DNA of 64,000 nt from Phellopilus nigrolimitatus (lineage: Eukaryota; Basidiomycota; Agaricomycetes; Hymenochaetales; Hymenochaetaceae), in contig JAJOHG010000008.1 in the NCBI GenBank assembly GCA_021029095.1, forward strand, positions 930,001 to 994,000, given 5' to 3'. Under the pieces are notes generated by a model, which was not told where the DNA came from, did not search any database, and saw nothing but the letters and a program-made list of their open reading frames with translations. The translations under genes and the position numbers were made by a program. This document shows positions 62,171 through 64,000 of this stretch, one piece after another; the stretch's first letter is position 1, and each line of letters begins with the position of its first letter.

Positions 62171-64000
62171 ATGGCCCCACCGCCGAACGAGACACCGGAG
62201 GAGCGCACGAGCCGCATACAGCAAGAGGAGGAAGCGACGAGGATCAGCGAGGCGATCGACGAGTCGCTGAAGCTGGAGAGACAACAAGCGAGGAAGAGGA
62301 AGCTCGTCAAGCTTTTGCTGCTTGGGCAGAGCGAGTCCGGTATGCCTTACGTTTCGTCCTTCAAGTTAGTCAACATGCGATTGACTTTCTACGCGTATTT
62401 TCAGGGAAGTCGACTACTTTACGACGTGAGCTTCAGCTGAGACCGCATTCTAAAGCGCCGCTTAAACGTGAAACTCATGCCCGAACCCTATTCCTCGTTC
62501 ACCAGAATTTCAACGATTATACACCCCCTCTGCTTTCCGCGAGGAGCGCATACTCTGGCGGTCCGTCATCCAGCTCAACCTCGTGCGGTCGGTGCGCAAG
62601 ATCCTCGACGCGCTTTCGGAGCACACGGACGCGGTGTTCGACAACATGTCGGTCGCCGAGGGCGACTCCGATGTGGACGAGCACGCGTTCGCGGCGGGTC
62701 TCCACGAGCTCGGGATGCGCCTGCTCCCGCTGCGGCACATCGAGCAGCTGCTCATCGCGAAACTCGTCCCGCCCGACGAGGACGAGGCGACGCTCTTTGG
62801 ACTCTTCGGTGGTGGCGGGGGCGGGACCGCGAACAGCCAAGAGATTTTCGTGCGCCCTGGGACGGCCTGGAAGGGTTTCGTCGCGCGAGGGAAGGGTATG
62901 GGCGGCGTGCGGCCGCAGACTCCGGGCTCGGGACCGTGGACAATGGACCTGCAAGACGAGCCTACGGCGGTGCTACATGAGTGTCGGCATGATTTGATGG
63001 ACCTTTGGCGGAATCCGGCGGTGAAAGAAGTCCTCCGCAAACGAAAGATTCGTCTCGAGGAACAACCTGGTTTGTAAGTAATCCTGTTCATACTCTAGAA
63101 TAATCTTATAATGTTAAGTTTTCGATTTCTTCGATCAGCTTCTTAAATGATCTTGGACGGATAGCAGCTCCCAATTACATGCCATCGGATGGTATATCAA
63201 CTATTTGTCCAGATTGTTCCGATATTGATTTTTTTTTTGTTCAGATGACGTGCTGAAGGCACGATTGAAAACAGTAGGTGTATCGGAATACAAATTCGAG
63301 ATGGAGACTGCGGCTGGGAAGGAGAGCGGGACAGAATGGCGGATAATAGACGTTGGTGGATCGAGATCGCAAGTCAGTGTCTACTTTGTCACGTCTGCGG
63401 TATCTTCTAACATATCCAATTCTTCAACATGCTTTAGAGACGTGAGTCTTGCCTGTTAAAAAAAGTGGCGTGATTTTCTCAACTCCTTACTTTTTTCCAG
63501 CCACTTGGGTCCCATTCTTTGATGATGGTATGGTGCTTTCGCACTTCATATTCTGGTGTGATCATCTGAAACGCTGTTGCTGTTAGTGGACGCGATCATT
63601 TTCTTAGCACCAATATCTGGCTTTGATCAAGTCCTCGCTGAAGACAAGAGTGTCAACAGACTAGTAAATATCCAGTCCTCCTTCGATCACAGAAGATTCT
63701 CATTTTGTTGTCTACAGGAGGACAGCGTCCTTCTATGGAAGATGATATGTTCGAATAAATTACTAGCGAATGTCGAACTCGTGCTCTTCTTGAACAAATG
63801 TGATATACTCGATCGCAAGTTGAAAACGGGAGTATCTCTGGCGAAATACGTGCGCAGCTTCCAAAGCCGATCGAATGATGTGGAAACGGTTCAAAAATGT
63901 GTGTTAATTCGCGAACTGTGTCTATATGTCCCTAATCATCTTTTTTTGTTTGTATCTCTACTAGATTTCCGAGCCAAGTTTGCTGCGATACAGCGAGAAT
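62171..64000 (+). CDS. Heterotrimeric G-protein alpha subunit, divergent class, 3' end outside window
   Basis: The first in-frame ATG is at 62171 (MAPPPNETPEERT), preceded by an open stretch lacking ATG, so an upstream exon is possible. Exons: 62171-62339, 62405-62425 (21 nt), 62506-63073, 63139-63191, 63245-63372, 63438-63441 (4 nt), 63501-63527, 63587-63663, 63718-63898 and 63965 onward. The P-loop is GQSESGKSTT, switch II is DVGGSRSQR, then WVPFFDD, DAIIFLAPISGFD and the guanine-specificity motif FLNKCD. The helical domain is enlarged by an insert with a Gly run (FGGGGGGTANSQ). Such long-form G-alpha subunits are multiplied in mushrooms and act in nutrient or pheromone signalling; which receptor is unknown. 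The C-terminal receptor-contact end is missing here. Confidence 0.9.
62405..62425 (+). other. 21-nt micro-exon of the G-alpha gene
   Basis: The 21 nt between TTTCAG and GTGAGC give the phosphate-binding K-S-T-T of the P-loop plus L-R and part of Q. Phase into QFQRLYTPSAF depends on it. Confidence 0.75.
63438..63441 (+). other. 4-nt micro-exon of the G-alpha gene
   Basis: The four bases AGAC stand between a GCTTTAG acceptor and a GTGAGT donor. They provide the Arg of switch II and the first base of the next codon, giving S-Q-R-P-T-W-V-P-F-F. Skipping them shifts the frame, and no alternative splice pair restores the conserved WVPFF block. Confidence 0.6.

Overview
The window is nuclear DNA of a filamentous basidiomycete, most likely an Agaricomycete. 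Nearly every gene is cut by many short introns (about 45-75 bp) with GTNNGT donors and YAG acceptors. Gene families typical of mushrooms occur: a DUF6534 membrane protein, F-box/LRR proteins, a CFEM protein, multi-intron P450s and a long-form G-alpha. Genes are tightly packed on both strands with no operons. Exon maps were read by eye from the conserved protein frame across each splice junction, so internal boundaries are inferred unless stated.

Layout. 0-5 kb: partial F-box/LRR gene (-), class II eIF4E (+), and an aldehyde dehydrogenase (-) whose middle carries three single-base indels. 5.4-9.9 kb: SIN3 corepressor (-). 10-15.7 kb: a decayed F-box/LRR relic, a DUF6534 seven-TM gene, and a frameshifted 5' relic of the lysine gene LYS2. 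16-18.7 kb: a 13-exon cytochrome P450 followed by the 3' end of an aldo-keto reductase (relic). 19-27 kb: a pRiA4b ORF-3-like protein with an internal repeat, an S1/P1 nuclease (-), and a calpain-like protease with a ZZ finger. 27.6-31.6 kb: an SDR (-), an AT-rich gap with a MITE-like inverted repeat and a 25-nt C run, and a CFEM GPI protein (-). 32-38.3 kb: PIG-A/GPI3 (-) divergent from proteasome ATPase RPT6 (+), a WD40-like remnant (-), and protein-histidine methyltransferase (+). 40-44 kb: calcineurin A (-) and UNC50/GMH1 (-). 44.3-49 kb: a very large WW/RGG disordered protein (+). 50.8-56.4 kb: a Met-Pro/His-rich low-complexity protein, an intact aldo-keto reductase and a DUF4336 protein. 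57.3-59.5 kb: aspartokinase (-). 62.2-64 kb: a G-protein alpha subunit, cut by the window end.

Most genes are housekeeping (translation, chromatin, proteasome, GPI synthesis, calcium and G-protein signalling, amino-acid synthesis). I see no convincing biosynthetic cluster and no novel multi-gene system. The most unusual signals concern gene structure: six introns that appear to use GC donors, and a set of micro-exons down to 4 nt. Next come the decayed gene copies and two proteins with unfamiliar internal repeats.
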